From Mesostigma viride (Eukaryota; Streptophyta; Mesostigmatophyceae; Mesostigmatales; Mesostigmataceae), in the NCBI GenBank assembly GCA_009746045.1, contig RPFO01000296.1:717739-781738 (forward strand): 64,000 nt of DNA, given 5' to 3'. Shown in pieces: positions 1 to 11,596 of the stretch. Made by a program: the position numbers and the translations under genes. Numbering within the stretch: the first letter of the stretch is position 1; every line of letters begins with the position of its first letter. Under the pieces are notes generated by a model. It ran no database searches and was not told where the DNA came from. It worked only from the letters and a program-made list of their open reading frames with translations.

Positions 1-590
1 GCACAGCCAGCGGGGAGAGGCGAATGTTGGTCCTGCAGATGGCAGGCATTCTGGCCGACACGATGGTCACGGAAGTTGGCTATACTGGGCCACGCCACGC
101 TCCGATTCAAGTGATTCTGGAGCTGGCAGCAGCCGGCCGAGTACCTGGCGAAGCTGATCACGGCGTGCCAGTTGGTGGAATCATGTGGGGTCGACGGGCG
201 CTGGAAGGGCACTCCTTCGGCAATGCTGCCATCAGTCCAGGAGGGTGGGGCGATGCTGGCGTCTCCCGGGCGGTCCGGGCTGCGATGAGCATGGGGAAGC
301 TTCAGCCGACAAGCTGGAGCAAGGGCCCCGGCAATTAAGAAGAGGCATGCAGGGCGGCCCGTCCAATTAACAACAACAAGTGAGGGAGCGGTGCCTCCTT
401 CCGCTGCCTCTTCCAGCGCCGCTTCCAGCTCGTGACTGGTGGCAGCAGCTAGGTACGCTCAGGCCGTAGGCGCGATAGGATGAGTCGGGCTTTTAATGCT
501 CGCACACTAGACTGTCAAGTGAAGCGGTCAGGGCGTTAAACTGGATGGGGGGGGGGGGGGCGAGACCCGCCTGCTGTAAATTCAGCCCGT
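1..590. other. Unassigned left edge
   Basis: No recognisable gene. A 104-codon open frame starts at 24 on the plus strand but matches no family I know. A run of about 14 G lies near 547-560. This stretch may be the 5' part (ORF1/gag side) of the DIRS-like retrotransposon that follows, because reverse-transcriptase-like sequence begins within a few hundred bases, but nothing here proves it. Confidence 0.3.
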
Positions 591-768
591 GTGCCCGCCG
601 GGCCTCTGCAGCAGGCGGCCCTAGATGGGATCCATGATGCTTGCAGGTCCTTTGTCCGCCGGCCGGAACGGTGGTTCCGTAGTAGCGGCAATGGCAGGAT
701 CTGTATAGTGGATGGGGGTGAATATGCTGAAGGAGCCCCTTACGAACCGTTAGTAGCCGCACGCTTAA

Positions 769-1326
769 TTGGCCTTGCCTGCATGGTCCGGGGAAAGGTG
801 GCCAAGTGGATGTGCTGAACTTATACTACCCCCCTCTTGGGGAGCAATTTTGAATGATGAGAGTATAAGATGGTGCGGACGCTGCATTAGCCCAGCAGAG
901 CGGATATCTTGCAGAAGTCCATGCGGCTCTCGCGGGGGTGTAGCTGCCATGGAGGAGTTCACGCGGTTTTGCTCGGTGTGTGTGGAGAGGGGGATTTTGG
1001 GTGGATTTTTTGAGGAGGAGCCGCCTATGGTGAACGGTACTTTTGGGGTCGGAAAGCCCCGCGACGGCTGTATACGGCTGATTGTGGACAACCGTCGTGG
1101 CAACATGCCACTATATACCAGATCCTCTGCCCGCTTTTTTAGCACACCTTGGCGTGATTTGCGATTTGCCCACGCGCGCTGGGGAGGATGTTTTTGGGGG
1201 CGTATCAGATTTGGATTCGTATACTGCAACACACTCCGCCTGCCCGTTTGGATGCGGCGGTAATGTGTCTGGATGCCGCGGTGTGGTCGGATCTGGTGGG
1301 CCTGAGTGGGGCAAATCGGAAGGTGT
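769..1326 (+). pseudogene. Reverse transcriptase, N-terminal part (DIRS-like)
   Basis: The frame from 769 contains PPMVNGTFGVGKP followed by RLIVDNRRGN at about 1024-1103. This is the finger/palm entry typical of DIRS-type reverse transcriptases (a hydrophobic-V-x-K motif followed by RLI-D-R-x-N). Further downstream SDLDSY appears in another frame (about 1206-1226), so at least one frameshift is present. The sequence stops being RT-like exactly where the LTR element begins at 1327. Confidence 0.65.
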
Positions 1327-1877
1327 TGTTAAATAAAGCATCAATTACAAGCTTAAGGAGTTGGCGAAGATCCTCGAAGATGATGGTAGTGGGTATTGTG
1401 CTCAGATCCATAGCCCGCAGCCCTTAGGCCCGTAGGTGCGCGCGCTCACATGGTGATTGCGCCCCAAAATGTAATGACGGCTGCCTTTGTGGATCATCAC
1501 CGCAACGCATCAGCTCAACCACAAGACACACATACCGCGAACTGAAGTTATCAACGCGACACCACAAAGTACCCAGAAATAGAGCGATACCACCGCAAGT
1601 AGTAAAACTGCACAAGTACCGGCGCGGCGCCACACACATCGGCCACAACCGAAAGTACTCAACTTCCGTTCACTGACAGACTTCCGCCCACTCGATTAGT
1701 CACAATACCAGATCAACACATAGCCCACATCAGCTCATCAAATACCAACACCAATCAACACAGACAAGATGGGTGAACACAAACTTGTATGAATTACCAC
1801 CAGTTGGTTAATGCACCAATCAACACAGGTTGTTATAGGTTACCCACCAATGTGACTGCGAGCCATAAAAGACAACA
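1327..1877 (-). repeat. LTR (left copy, 551 bp)
   Basis: TG...CA termini, near-identical to 7373-7923. Contains an AATAAA hexamer near 1332. Small differences from the other copy (for example near 1550, 1670, 1724 and 1755) are substitutions only. Confidence 0.85.
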
Positions 1878-4800
1878 CCAGCCCATTTTTCCCGAGCAGT
1901 CACATCCCCATGTGATTTTCAATCAGAACCACACTTAGCCTGTCCGCACCCACAACTGATGCCATTTCACAACAACTACTCGTCATCACCTCTCGACATA
2001 ACATTATGTAACTGTCACATGACACACCATTAACTCCTCAAGCAAAACCAAGACCCACAAATAAACACTGTTGGTCACAACCATGCATACCAAACAAAGA
2101 CAATAAGCGAGAATCAATGAGACAACCAAGATAACCAAAATCAACATCACTTGGCTATAACGGTATCACTTGTCAACTACACATCACTAAATGTATCAAG
2201 GAGACAACCAGCGCAGGCCAGAAATCATATATGCATACGCATTGACGATTATCCAACATGGATCTGCCACCACCACACATCAGCATACTCAGCCTCAACA
2301 TTGCACAGATCATCTGCACACACCACACAAAATAATACGAGCCAGAACATTATGTACTAGGGGAGTGCCAACCCCGTTATCAGGCGCCCATTGATGCCCT
2401 GCTCATATTATCAGCATGTGCTAGAAAGTCATGTAAGCAAGCGAGAATACAAGACTGGTCCACCAAGACCATCTGTGCCACTGACCTCATCAAGTACACT
2501 CAATCACTTTACGCCAGGCACTAGGAATCACACAGCCACCTTTGCGGCTTTGCCAGGTCAACCAGGTGAGTCATTTGCCCACTGCCCACCAGATGATCCT
2601 TCCTGGACCAAAGTACCCGACTTCCCACGTACCCGAATAAAACGAACATGAGCTGACACGGACCCGTGGGGTCAATACCACGGCACTGACCATCAAGAGA
2701 GAAGCAAGAAATGGATCAAGAACTCAGGTACTCAGACCTGTTCAGCAATCAGATTTTCAGTGCCACATTATTCCAGTAGGCTTGATATTACCGGCACACA
2801 CGCCCAAGGCCTTCCTGGCCCATGCCCTTGCCTGCGGCCTCCCCAACACCAAGGCATACACTGCAAGTGGTTCACACTGACTATCAACAAGCCATACGGT
2901 CACAGAACACATTCCCTCACTCCCATAAAGTAGACACCACTCACAAGGACATCTAACTCCAATGACATGCTCTCACCAGCATCCATGCTTTGTCCACATA
3001 ACATTCATCGCGGCCCCCAAGTATACACCACACCATCTACTCAGGCCACAACAAAGTGTAGGGCAAACTGCCCACCATATTCCCGTTAAACTCAGACCTG
3101 CTCACATAGCCTCACTCTTATAGGAAATGTCACATATTGATGCATATCAATGGGGTGATTTCAGCCAATTCACTCGTTTGCACGTTTGGATGCCTATGTC
3201 AAAACTATTTACGATCATCTCACAGCTCACAGCACCACATCATATGCAACAAGGACCATCACTGAATGAGACAACTCAAAACTGTGTGCATAATTCACAT
3301 GCATCATGCAACACTGATCCTATGCCCACATACCCATCCTCACAAGGTGCTTCGCTCATAAAACCATCATGCTGCGGAAGACCCTCGACACATCTACATT
3401 CCCGTGCATCTAAGCACATCCAGTGCCCACAACAAGCATACCCCGCCTGCGGCATGCACCACGCACTGCCGGCCCGCGGTGTAAAATCCCAGGCGTCATC
3501 TCCTTCCGCCTCATCATCAACACGTCTCTCCAAAGCGTGTATCCTCGCCTGTGGTTGATGCACCTTGCACCACCAGCCCGCGATTGAGCGCCATCGGCTA
3601 GTGCCCGAGCACTACCGGACCCCGCGCTCCCTTGCCTTCAGTAGGTGTCACAGCACCTCTGGTCCGCAAGACCCCAGCAGTCGCTTCATACCGGGCAAGT
3701 ATGAGCCTCGCAGACTGCTCGCATTACCATCAGCAAGTGGGGCAACCCCCGAAATGCCTAGGTACTCTAGCCGTACTGCCCCCGGATTTGGGCAACCCCT
3801 CATCCAGCAGAAGTGGCAAGTAGGGTAGCTAGTCCTACTCTCACCACCCAAGTCAGCTTCCAAGCAGGGTTTCCCCCTCCTCAACATCAGGCATCAGCCT
3901 ATGTCCTGTTCACCATCTGTCGCGGGGAGTGTGTCAGGGCCACCGTCTCCCCATGGTGCTGCTGGAGCTGAACTTCCCAGGCTAGGCACACACGTTCAGC
4001 TCTGCTGTTGTCAAGCATTATTGAGCCTGAACACAACGACCAGGGCGCGCGCATGACTCCACTCATGCTCCCCATTGGTCCCGCACCACAGACCCACTGC
4101 TTGGCAACATAAATATATCGGGGCATGTACACCACGGGTGCAGATCCGTTCATCACCAGACCAAGTATCTGTCTGCTAGCTCCCATCTCTGAACAACCCA
4201 AACCAGTGTCATGGTCACAGCCACCGTTCCAGAACAATACCAACTGCGCAAAACCCGAGTTGTTACCAAACGCGCATGAGGTACTTCTACGCCCGCAAAA
4301 CAGTACAATTCCCAACGCTTTCCTTTTATTAAGGAGTAAAATGTGCGTTTGACCGACCAACACGAGCATAAGGACGCGTGAAGTGACACGCCACGGAGCT
4401 AACGCACCACGATGGGTTGGTTTAGAAGAAAAGGTCGTTGGCGGAGAGGAGACACAGCAAGTTCACACAAGCAACACCTGACTGCAGTTACCACCGCCAA
4501 ATCGGTACCTGCACTAGTAACCCCACCTGATCGCTGGTACCCAAAACGTTGTCACTCACAGCACCGGCACCTTAGGGAACAATACCACAGAGATTAGCTG
4601 CACGCCCAGAGAGGTACTGTGTGATGAATCAGACACCGATCTCAATCTGCCACCCATGCCCCACCAAGCGTCCGGATACTAAGTGGGACAACTTTGTCTG
4701 TGGTGGGCCCCCTTTTAGTGTACTCAATTCCAAGCTCCCATTTCTTCCTCGTTCCCAAGGGTAGCTTCCCCCGCTCACAGCTCCCTTTGCCCCAGGCGGG

Positions 4801-7372
4801 ACCCTCCTACATGCAAGCTCCAGCGGGATGCCCCCTTTCTGTGCACACCCGCGAGCGATCTCTCCATGGACCGAGCTGCTGCCTGGGCAACCGAGAAGGG
4901 ACTAAGTCTCGGTGGGTCAGACCTAACATGCCCCCTTCAACATGAGCATGCAAGTCCGCAGTGAACGCCATCAACCGGCACGCACCTTGACCTTAAATCG
5001 GCACGCACCATCTGACCTTCAACCCCAAACATATCCAGAGCACACTCACCAAGTTCCCTTCTAGAGGTCTGCACTGGCACAATCAAAAGGTGCCGCCAAT
5101 GACTCAACATCATGCCACAGCACAGGCCATTCACATCAGAATTCAACTCCATGGAAGCTCAGGCACACAAATTACAACCATGGCATTTTAGGCTATTCCC
5201 GCTCCAATCCATGCAGCAGAGGCAACCTGACCCAGACTATGCACAAATGGGCCCTTAGTCTGCTATACTGTTGCCTCCTCCCACATCTACAGAAATAGTC
5301 GGCGCATGGACAGAGCTCAAAGCAAGAAGACACGGGATAATGCCACTGTCAGGCCAGCTCTGCCAGCCCCTGTCAGGCACATCTAACAGGCCTGTAAGCT
5401 ATCACATGAATGAACAACGCACATCCTGTCCACATCAAGCCACATTAATTAATTAATTAATTAAACTCGTGCTCTCGTTGGGGAGTCACGGAGCACCGAA
5501 GTGCTTTTAATCCCTGTGCGTGCACAACAGGAGAAAGGGCAGAGACCCCCAGTCTCCTTCATGCCTAAGGCATGCCACAGCTGCATTCGGGTGCGCTAGC
5601 TAAACGGACACGCTCAAGCCAAATGGAACCTCCACATGATACGCACTGCCTGAAAGAAACGCCATACACAAGACTAGCCACTGCAACCTTGCTTAGCGGG
5701 TCACCATCCCACAACCCATTCAAATGTGCAATCTCAGCTTAGACACCGCCTTGCAACTTCGTCAGATGTAGAGGCAAACTCTATCATCAACTCATAGACA
5801 GCACGGAGCAACCCTAGCCACAAAAAACAGATGAAAAACCACAGATGAAAAAACAGAGAGAACCCATCGGAGGAAGTCGTTAGAGAAAACACGCCCCCTT
5901 CCCAGGTTTATAAAGGACACAGACCCTTAGTCCAAGTAAGCCTCCAGTCATTGACACATAGAAAACAGCGTGGGACATCTCATCACTGTCCGCTCATAAA
6001 CAACTGCCTTCATCCCAGCTGCCCAACCATAACCGGCAGCCACAAACATTAGCATGCCACACAGAGGCACCACGCATCATCCAACAAACGCCAAGCGACA
6101 AGTGTGACAGCCACTCATTCATTCACAAATTCTAAATAATCACCACATGGCATGTCCAAGTAGAGCGTCACACATACTCCCCGATAACACAAGGCTCACT
6201 CGACTCAGTGATACAGTTTCGTTCTCGGATTCCACTGCACCAATATTGCCCCAATGGGCAGGATGCACCACGGCTGGTTCAGCCAGACCACCATACCCAG
6301 TCACACACGGGTTACTGAAAATGCCTCTCACAATCATCATCACCACTGGTATCCCAACTCTCTGTCTCAGCAGGGCACAGCCCAACACTGCGCATGCGCA
6401 TGTGGTATAAAATGCAACCGTTACCTGGGAGAACGCTGAACAGCGCAGCCAGTACACTGTTCTTGACATGGCTGAAATGGAGAAAAGAACACTAAGAGCA
6501 GGCACACTCAGTGGCCCTCAGTTGGCGCAAGCGTCCCAAAGCCGGTAGCACATAGCTCATGGTGCTGCGGACAAGGAACAAGATGAAGCAAGCCTCTTCT
6601 CGGTACATGCAACTTTCATCACATGCATAAACTTTATTTGAGTACGCTTAGCACCCAGGCTGAGAAGGAAGCCACCAGCCGAATCAAAAGAACAAATTAT
6701 ACATTGCAAGTCGTCATGGACTTGCTCCGGAGAACTAGCAATTTCGGCGCAGAAGAAGCGCAGATAACGTCAAATAACAGACTTTTGTAACACACACAGA
6801 GCCTACGTTTCCTGCACAAAGACTTGCCCGTAGGCAACCACAACGTCTCGAGACAAGACAATAGTGCCCAGTTGACGCAGAGAAATAGCTAGCATACTGC
6901 ATGCAGCAAGTAACGACCCAAGAAAACTGCATTCCGACAATCAGCATGACGAGCATGACCCACAAGAGATCATCTCAGTCTATTTCGTTTGGGATACACA
7001 GCGCACAGTTACGGAATCTATTGCAAACTCAATCGACACGGCTATCATAATAAATCCATTAGCATTCTTAAAGGACAAGCGCACAGAGAGAGATTCTGGC
7101 GCAATTCAGTCGGTCAGTCGAGACGACCCGAAATTCCAGGCACATCGCCTACCGAGCTCCGTTTCAGATCGAATTGTCGCAGCTTCAAGCAGCCAATCAG
7201 GAGTAGCTCGCCAAGATATAGCAGAGGACATTTCCTTCGTCACTTCCGTTTACATTACCGCTAGAAAGTGTACAATTCCGTTAGAAATTCCGCATCATTT
7301 TCTCTTGGACAAATGCCGCCATGGTCAACTGACGCTTTTATGCAGCTAAAACGAGAACCCCAACCTAGTACA
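1878..7372. other. Internal region of the LTR element, no coding capacity seen
   Basis: About 5.5 kb, C- and A-rich on the plus strand, with only short open frames on either strand. The longest (minus strand, 3899-4369 and 6140-6505) resemble no retroviral protein. A (TTAA)n tract lies near 5449-5464. Confidence 0.6.
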
Positions 7373-7923
7373 TGTTAAATAAAGCATCAATTACAAGCTT
7401 AAGGAGTTGGCGAAGATCCTCGAAGATGATGGTAGTGGGTATTGTGCTCAGATCCATAGCCCGCAGCCCTTAGGCCCGTAGGTGCGCGCGCTCACATGGT
7501 GATTGCGCCCCAAAATGTAATGACGGCTGCCTTTGTGGATCATCACCGCAACGCATCAGCTCAACCACAAGACACACATACCGCGAACTGAAGCTATCAA
7601 CGCGACACCACAAAGTACCCAGAAATAGAGCGATACCACCGCAAGTAGTAAAACTGCACAAGTACCGGCGCGGCGCCACACACATCGGCCACAACCGAAA
7701 GTACTCAACTTCCGATCACTGACAGACTTCCGCCCACTCGATTAGTCACAATACCAGATCAACACATATCCCACATCAGCTCATCAAATACCAACACCAA
7801 TTAACACAGACAAGATGGGTGAACACAAACTTGTATGAATTACCACCAGTTGGTTAATGCACCAATCAACACAGGTTGTTATAGGTTACCCACCAATGTG
7901 ACTGCGAGCCATAAAAGACAACA
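7373..7923 (-). repeat. LTR (right copy, 551 bp)
   Basis: Direct repeat of 1327-1877 with the same TG...CA ends, followed by the GGTGT target duplication at 7924-7928. Confidence 0.85.
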
Positions 7924-8191
7924 GGTGTGGCCGTGGATGTTGTGCTGGCCAATGGGAAACTGTTGTACCGCTGTGGCCCCAAGCCCCCGTTGGAGGCTAG
8001 TCGTGGGCTGAGCATCGACATGACAACGCTGATCCTGGTGGCGGAGGCCAACGAGGCGGGGGAGACTGTCCGGCTGAGGCTGGAGGAGGACCCTGCTGCG
8101 CCCTTGGCGCCCTCGCCGTGCTTCGAATCTCGGCAGGATCTGGAAGGTATGCATGCTGTGACGATCGATGACCTCAATTTCACCCACTGTG
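7924..8191 (+). pseudogene. Reverse transcriptase, later part (DIRS-like)
   Basis: The open frame reading AVDVVLANGKLLYR is continuous, after removing the LTR element and one GGTGT, with the frame that ends GPEWGKSEGV before 1327. TIDDLN at 8161-8178 sits roughly where the catalytic Y/V-D-D box would be expected. The frame is cut at 8191 by the foldback element and resumes after 8685. Assignment rests mainly on position between clear RT and RNase H segments. Confidence 0.45.
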
Positions 8192-8688
8192 GGCCGGGCC
8201 CACTTCAAATGTTCCGAAAAGTGTGACACTTTTTGTCGTTTTTTTTACTTTTTCGACGATCGTCACTCTGCAGAGTGATTCGTCGTGCGAAATCGTGCGA
8301 AATTGTGCGAAATTTGCTGAAATCGTGTGAAATTTGCTGAAATCGTGCGAATTTGTGCGAAATTTGCTGAAATCGTGCAAAATTTCATGTGAAAAATGTC
8401 GACGGTAAAAAAGTTTGATGTGCACAACGTGTGTGAATTCATGCGAAATTTTGTCAAACGTCACTCCCCAAAACGACCCTTGGTTGAAATCCATGCGAAA
8501 TCGTGCGAAATCATGCAAAATTGTGCGAAATCGTGCGAAATCGTGCAAAAATGTGTGAAAATTTTGCGAAAATCACGCGAAAATCACGCGAACTCGTGCG
8601 AATTTTTTTTTTTTTTTTGCAAAAATAGCGAAAAAGTGTCACACACTTGGCTTGGACGGCGGAACATTTGAAGTGGGCCCGGCCTGTG
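8188..8688. mobile_element. 493-bp foldback/MITE-like element (8192-8684) with 25-bp perfect inverted ends
   Basis: GGCCGGGCCCACTTCAAATG... at 8192-8216 is the exact reverse complement of 8660-8684. The element is flanked by TGTG on both sides (8188-8191 and 8685-8688), a likely 4-bp target duplication. The interior is AT-rich and made of imperfect repeats around TCGTGCGAAAT and TTTGCTGAAA. Just inside the left end is a short hairpin (AAAAGTGT-G-ACACTTTT). There is no coding capacity. Confidence 0.75.
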
Positions 8689-9390
8689 CGTCGGTGGATG
8701 GGGTGAATCAGCAGCTAGATCACGTGTTCAGGCTGCCTACGCCGCTGTTGGGCTGGTGCAGAAGTCTGACAAGGTGGTACGGGCGACAGCTGAGCAGACT
8801 GGTGTGCAGTCGGTGGGTGTCATTCACCAAAGAGATGGCGATGTGCATGGTGCCTGTTCCTGAGCGTGTACGGTGGCGGTTATCGCTGCTACTCATAGAA
8901 TCTTGGATCGCGGGTTTACATACTCCCGCGAACTTAGTTCTGTGCTTAGGAAGCGGGTGTGGATGCATCAGACTGCTGTGCCGCCCTATGCTCTCGGTGT
9001 GGTCTGCAAGACGTATCGACTGCTAGCAGCCATGAACGCCTCCCTGCCTGGGCGCCGCTGGCGCCTCCCTGTGGGGGCCCGCCAGGAGCTTCAGGCGGCG
9101 ATCGACCTGGCCCCCTTTTTGAGGGCTGCCAGGGCCCGCCCCCTTTCTGACCGGGTCGTCGCAAGTGATGCGAGCAGTTCCGGCGGTGGGGTGGTCTACA
9201 GGGACCTGCCTGGGGCCGATTGTGCCCGGCTTGCGACCCGGCGCGAAGCGCGCGGGGGGATGGCGGACGACAGCCTTAACGTCTGGGGAGGACTGGGACC
9301 TGGAGCGCAGCATGGAGGAGGGGGACTACAGCCTGCTGGACGGTGGCCACTGGCGTACGGCACTGTCCTACAGGTGGCGGGGGCAGCCTA
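8689..9390 (+). pseudogene. Reverse transcriptase thumb and RNase H start (DIRS-like)
   Basis: After the foldback insertion, frames read YAAVGLVQKSDKVV, then from 8873 LDRGFTYSREL, and finally VVASDASSSGGGVVY at about 9153-9197, the first catalytic-Asp box of the RNase H of DIRS-like elements. Stops and frame changes are present, so this is a decayed copy. Confidence 0.65.
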
Positions 9391-9896
9391 ACCACATCAA
9401 CGTCAAGGAGGCGATTGCTGTGACGCAGGGGGTCGAGTGGTCGTGCCGGACCAAGGCGTGTCGAGGTAAGCGAGTCGTCCGGCTCGTGGACTCTAGTACG
9501 TGCTGTGCATGGTGGGGGTGTAATTGTCATCTAGCTGAGGGCGGTCGTCTTCCTATACCGCCTCAACCATGCAGCTGGTTCGGCGCTACTGTGCTCTGTC
9601 ACTGGCTGGCGACATCAGTGCAGAGCCACTGGGTCTGGGTGCATGGCGGCTACCGACCGCACAACCCAGCTGACAAGGCCAGTCGGCGTGGCGCTTGGAT
9701 TCCTGACTTGACCCGCTGTGGTGACGTGCATCCCAACCCTGGGCCTGATGGGGCGCGACGCCCTCGATCGGGACTTGGCACTTTTGTTGGAGGGCACAGT
9801 CAACCCTGTGTCTACCTACTAATTGCCAGCGTATCGGCGCGCGGCGGCTGTCTACGTGGCGTGGGTGCCACCTGGCCCGGCCGTCGACCCAGCTGA
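9165..9896 (+). pseudogene. RNase H C-terminal part with 2A-like motif
   Basis: This frame has HINVKEA (the Glu box, about 9397-9417), RLVDSS (Asp box, about 9480-9497), and WVWVHGGYRPHNPADKASR near 9630-9690, the classic NPAD-x-x-SR ending of this RNase H family. It then reads DVHPNPGP at 9723-9746, which resembles the 2A ribosome-skipping consensus (D-V/I-E-x-NPGP) except for His in place of Glu. The 2A-like box falls between RNase H and recombinase, where a polyprotein would be separated. Confidence 0.6.
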
Positions 9897-10053
9897 CACG
9901 GAAGCCATTTTCTGTGAGTGGATTTCTGCTGTCTACCATGCCAGAGGTGGGCGGGGGCGTATCTTACGCCAGCACGCCAAGGCCTGTCTGCACCTGTACT
10001 ACCCCGGCCGACATTGTTCGGAATTGGGTACTGGCGGACCGCCTGCTCAGTAG
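9823..10053 (+). pseudogene. Tyrosine recombinase N-terminal region, copy 1
   Basis: The frame reads AYRRAAAVYVAWVPPGPAVD followed by a helical, Arg-rich stretch, resembling the SAM-like DNA-binding domain at the start of tyrosine recombinases. It is separated from the RNase H frame by a stop and a frame change. Confidence 0.4.
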
Positions 10054-10636
10054 CAGGTTGGCAGCGGCTTGTTCCGGCTCATGTCAGCCCTGAGTCCGCC
10101 TATGCCCTGGCGCCTTTGCTATTTCACTGCCCTGTTCACTAGTTTCACGTCGACAGGTGCGTTGATTAATTATTATTGCTTTCCAGCAGTATTTACGCAT
10201 TAGCGAGGCGCTAGGGCTGCGGGTTCGGGAATCATGTGGCTCATCCTGGCCACCCCCTTCTCGAGCCAGGGCCCACGGTCGGTGCCCTTGTGCTGCGCAA
10301 CCCCAAGACTGCGCAGGGGGCCGGCGGCCCAGCACGTCCTCGTCCGGGATCCACTTTCCTTTGTCTAATTCCTACCGCCTCAACCATGCAGCTGGTTCGG
10401 CGCTACTGTGCTCTGTCACTGGCTGGCGACATGCAGAGCCACTGGGTCTGGGTGCATGGCTACCGACCGCATGCACAACCCAGCTGACAAGGCCAGTCGG
10501 CGTGGCGCTTGGATTCCTGACTTGACCCGGTGTGCCGGTGACGTGCATCCCAACCCTGGGCCTGATGGGGCGCGACGCCCTCGATCCGGACTTGGCACTT
10601 TTGTTGGAGGGCACAGTCAACCCTGTGTCTACCTAA

Positions 10637-10903
10637 TTGCCAGCGTACCGGCGCGCGGCGGCTGTCTACGTGGCGTGGGCGCCACCTGGCCCGGCCGTCG
10701 ACCCAGCTGACACGGAAGCCATTTTCTGTGAGTGGATTTCTGCTGTCTACCATGCCAGAGGTGGGCGGGGGCGTATCTTACGCCAGCACGTACGCCAAGG
10801 CCTGTCTGCACCTGCACTACCCCGACATTGTTCGGAATTGGGTACTGGCGGACCGCCTGCTAGCAGGTTGGCAGCGGCTTGTTCCGGCTCATGTCAGCCC
10901 TGA
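10637..10903 (+). pseudogene. Tyrosine recombinase N-terminal region, copy 2
   Basis: Second copy of the segment at 9823, in the second unit of the tandem duplication. Small indels relative to copy 1 shift the frame. Confidence 0.4.
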
Positions 10904-11014
10904 GTCCGCCTATGCCCTGGCGCCTTTGCTATTTCACTGCCCTGTTCACTAGTTTCACGTCAACAGGTGCATTTAAGAGTGCGTTGATTAATTATTATTG
11001 CTTTCCAGCAGTAT

Positions 11015-11480
11015 TTACGCATTAGCGAGGCGCTAGGGCTGCGGGTTCGGGAATCATATGTGGCTCATCCTGGCCACCCCCTTCTCGAGCCAGGGCCCAC
11101 GGTCGGTGCCCTTGTGCTGCGCAACCCCAAGACTGCGCAGGGGGCTGGCGGCCCAGCACGTCCTCGTCCGGGATCCACTTTCCTTTGTGGCTCCTAGCTG
11201 CGACGCCTGACGGCTGGCCAGCCCCCGGATGCACTTCTTTTTCGGGGTTTTAACGTACAGCCAGGCTAGGCAGCAGTGGCAGGCTGTGCAGGCCCGCATG
11301 GGCATCCCGGGGATATGTTTTCCTTTCACAGGCTGCCTCAGGCATGGGGGGGCGACGCACGACGCCATCGCTGGCTAGTCGCCGGAGGCCATTCAGCTGC
11401 GCGGCCGGTGGGCTTCGGCCCTGACTCGGTCACGCGCTACATAATAGGCCTCCACCGCAGCCTCCTGGGGCGAGACATCC
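11015..11480 (+). pseudogene. Tyrosine recombinase catalytic domain (DIRS/Ngaro type)
   Basis: YLRISEALGLR near 11018-11050 matches the conserved Arg-I region (G-x-R-hydrophobic-SEL). LVLRNPKTAQG near 11110 fits the Lys hairpin. LRHGGATHDAIAG near 11330-11370 followed by EAIQLRGRWAS is the H-x-x-R box and the following GRW helix, and TRYI near 11428-11440 would hold the nucleophilic Tyr. An in-frame TAG and at least two frameshifts separate these boxes. The motif set is characteristic of YR retrotransposon recombinases. Confidence 0.7.
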
Positions 11481-11596
11481 CGCCTGCCCTCTGGGCTCAG
11501 GCCCTGGGTTTTGACCCTGGCAGCGGCTTTTCGGCGCGCCACTTCGGACTGGCGTCGAGTTTTGACGTCTTCCAGTTTTCAGCTCTCGTCTTTTAG

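Larger units (their letters stand above)
1322..7928 (-). mobile_element. Complete non-autonomous LTR retrotransposon (LARD-like), element 1327-7923
   Basis: Two direct repeats of 551 bp (1327-1877 and 7373-7923) begin with TG and end with CA. They differ at only about four positions that I could count and show no indels. The element is flanked by an identical 5-bp GGTGT (1322-1326 and 7924-7928), a target site duplication. The 5.5 kb internal region has no long frame and no gag, protease, RT or integrase motif, so it fits a large retrotransposon derivative mobilised in trans. Orientation is tentatively minus: on that strand a purine-rich tract (GGGAAAAATGGG, about 1882-1893) lies just before the LTR at 1877, as a polypurine tract should. 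The primer binding site was not identified with confidence. Confidence 0.85.
9552..11188 (+). repeat. Tandem duplication, two ~815-bp units (9552-10364 and 10371-11188)
   Basis: Both units begin with ACCGCCTCAACCATGCAGCT and end with GGATCCACTTTCCTTTGT. They span the end of RNase H, the 2A-like motif and the N-terminal half of the recombinase. They differ by several small indels, for example ATTTAAGA present only in unit 2 near 10973. It could be a true unequal-crossover duplication or an assembly artefact. Confidence 0.75.
591..11596 (+). mobile_element. Decayed DIRS-like (tyrosine recombinase) retrotransposon with nested insertions
   Basis: Pieces of one retroelement occur in order on the plus strand: reverse transcriptase (about 769-1326 and 7924-8191), RNase H (about 8873-9720) and a tyrosine recombinase (about 9823-11480). 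RT, RH, then recombinase is the order expected of DIRS/Ngaro-type YR retrotransposons. The reading frame is broken by many frameshifts, so the copy is dead. It is interrupted by an LTR element at 1327-7923 and a foldback element at 8192-8684, and has an internal tandem duplication at about 9552-11188. Removing the LTR element and one target copy restores a continuous frame across the junction. Outer boundaries are not defined: I did not find split direct repeats or inverted termini. Confidence 0.75.

Noticed and set aside
3899..4369. 156-codon minus-strand frame inside the LTR element
   Set aside because: No similarity to gag, pol or env; the frame is short for a 5.5 kb interior and the rest is non-coding.
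9023..9313. Minus-strand frames opposite the RNase H region
   Set aside because: They are shadows of the plus-strand coding sequence, which shows the catalytic boxes.
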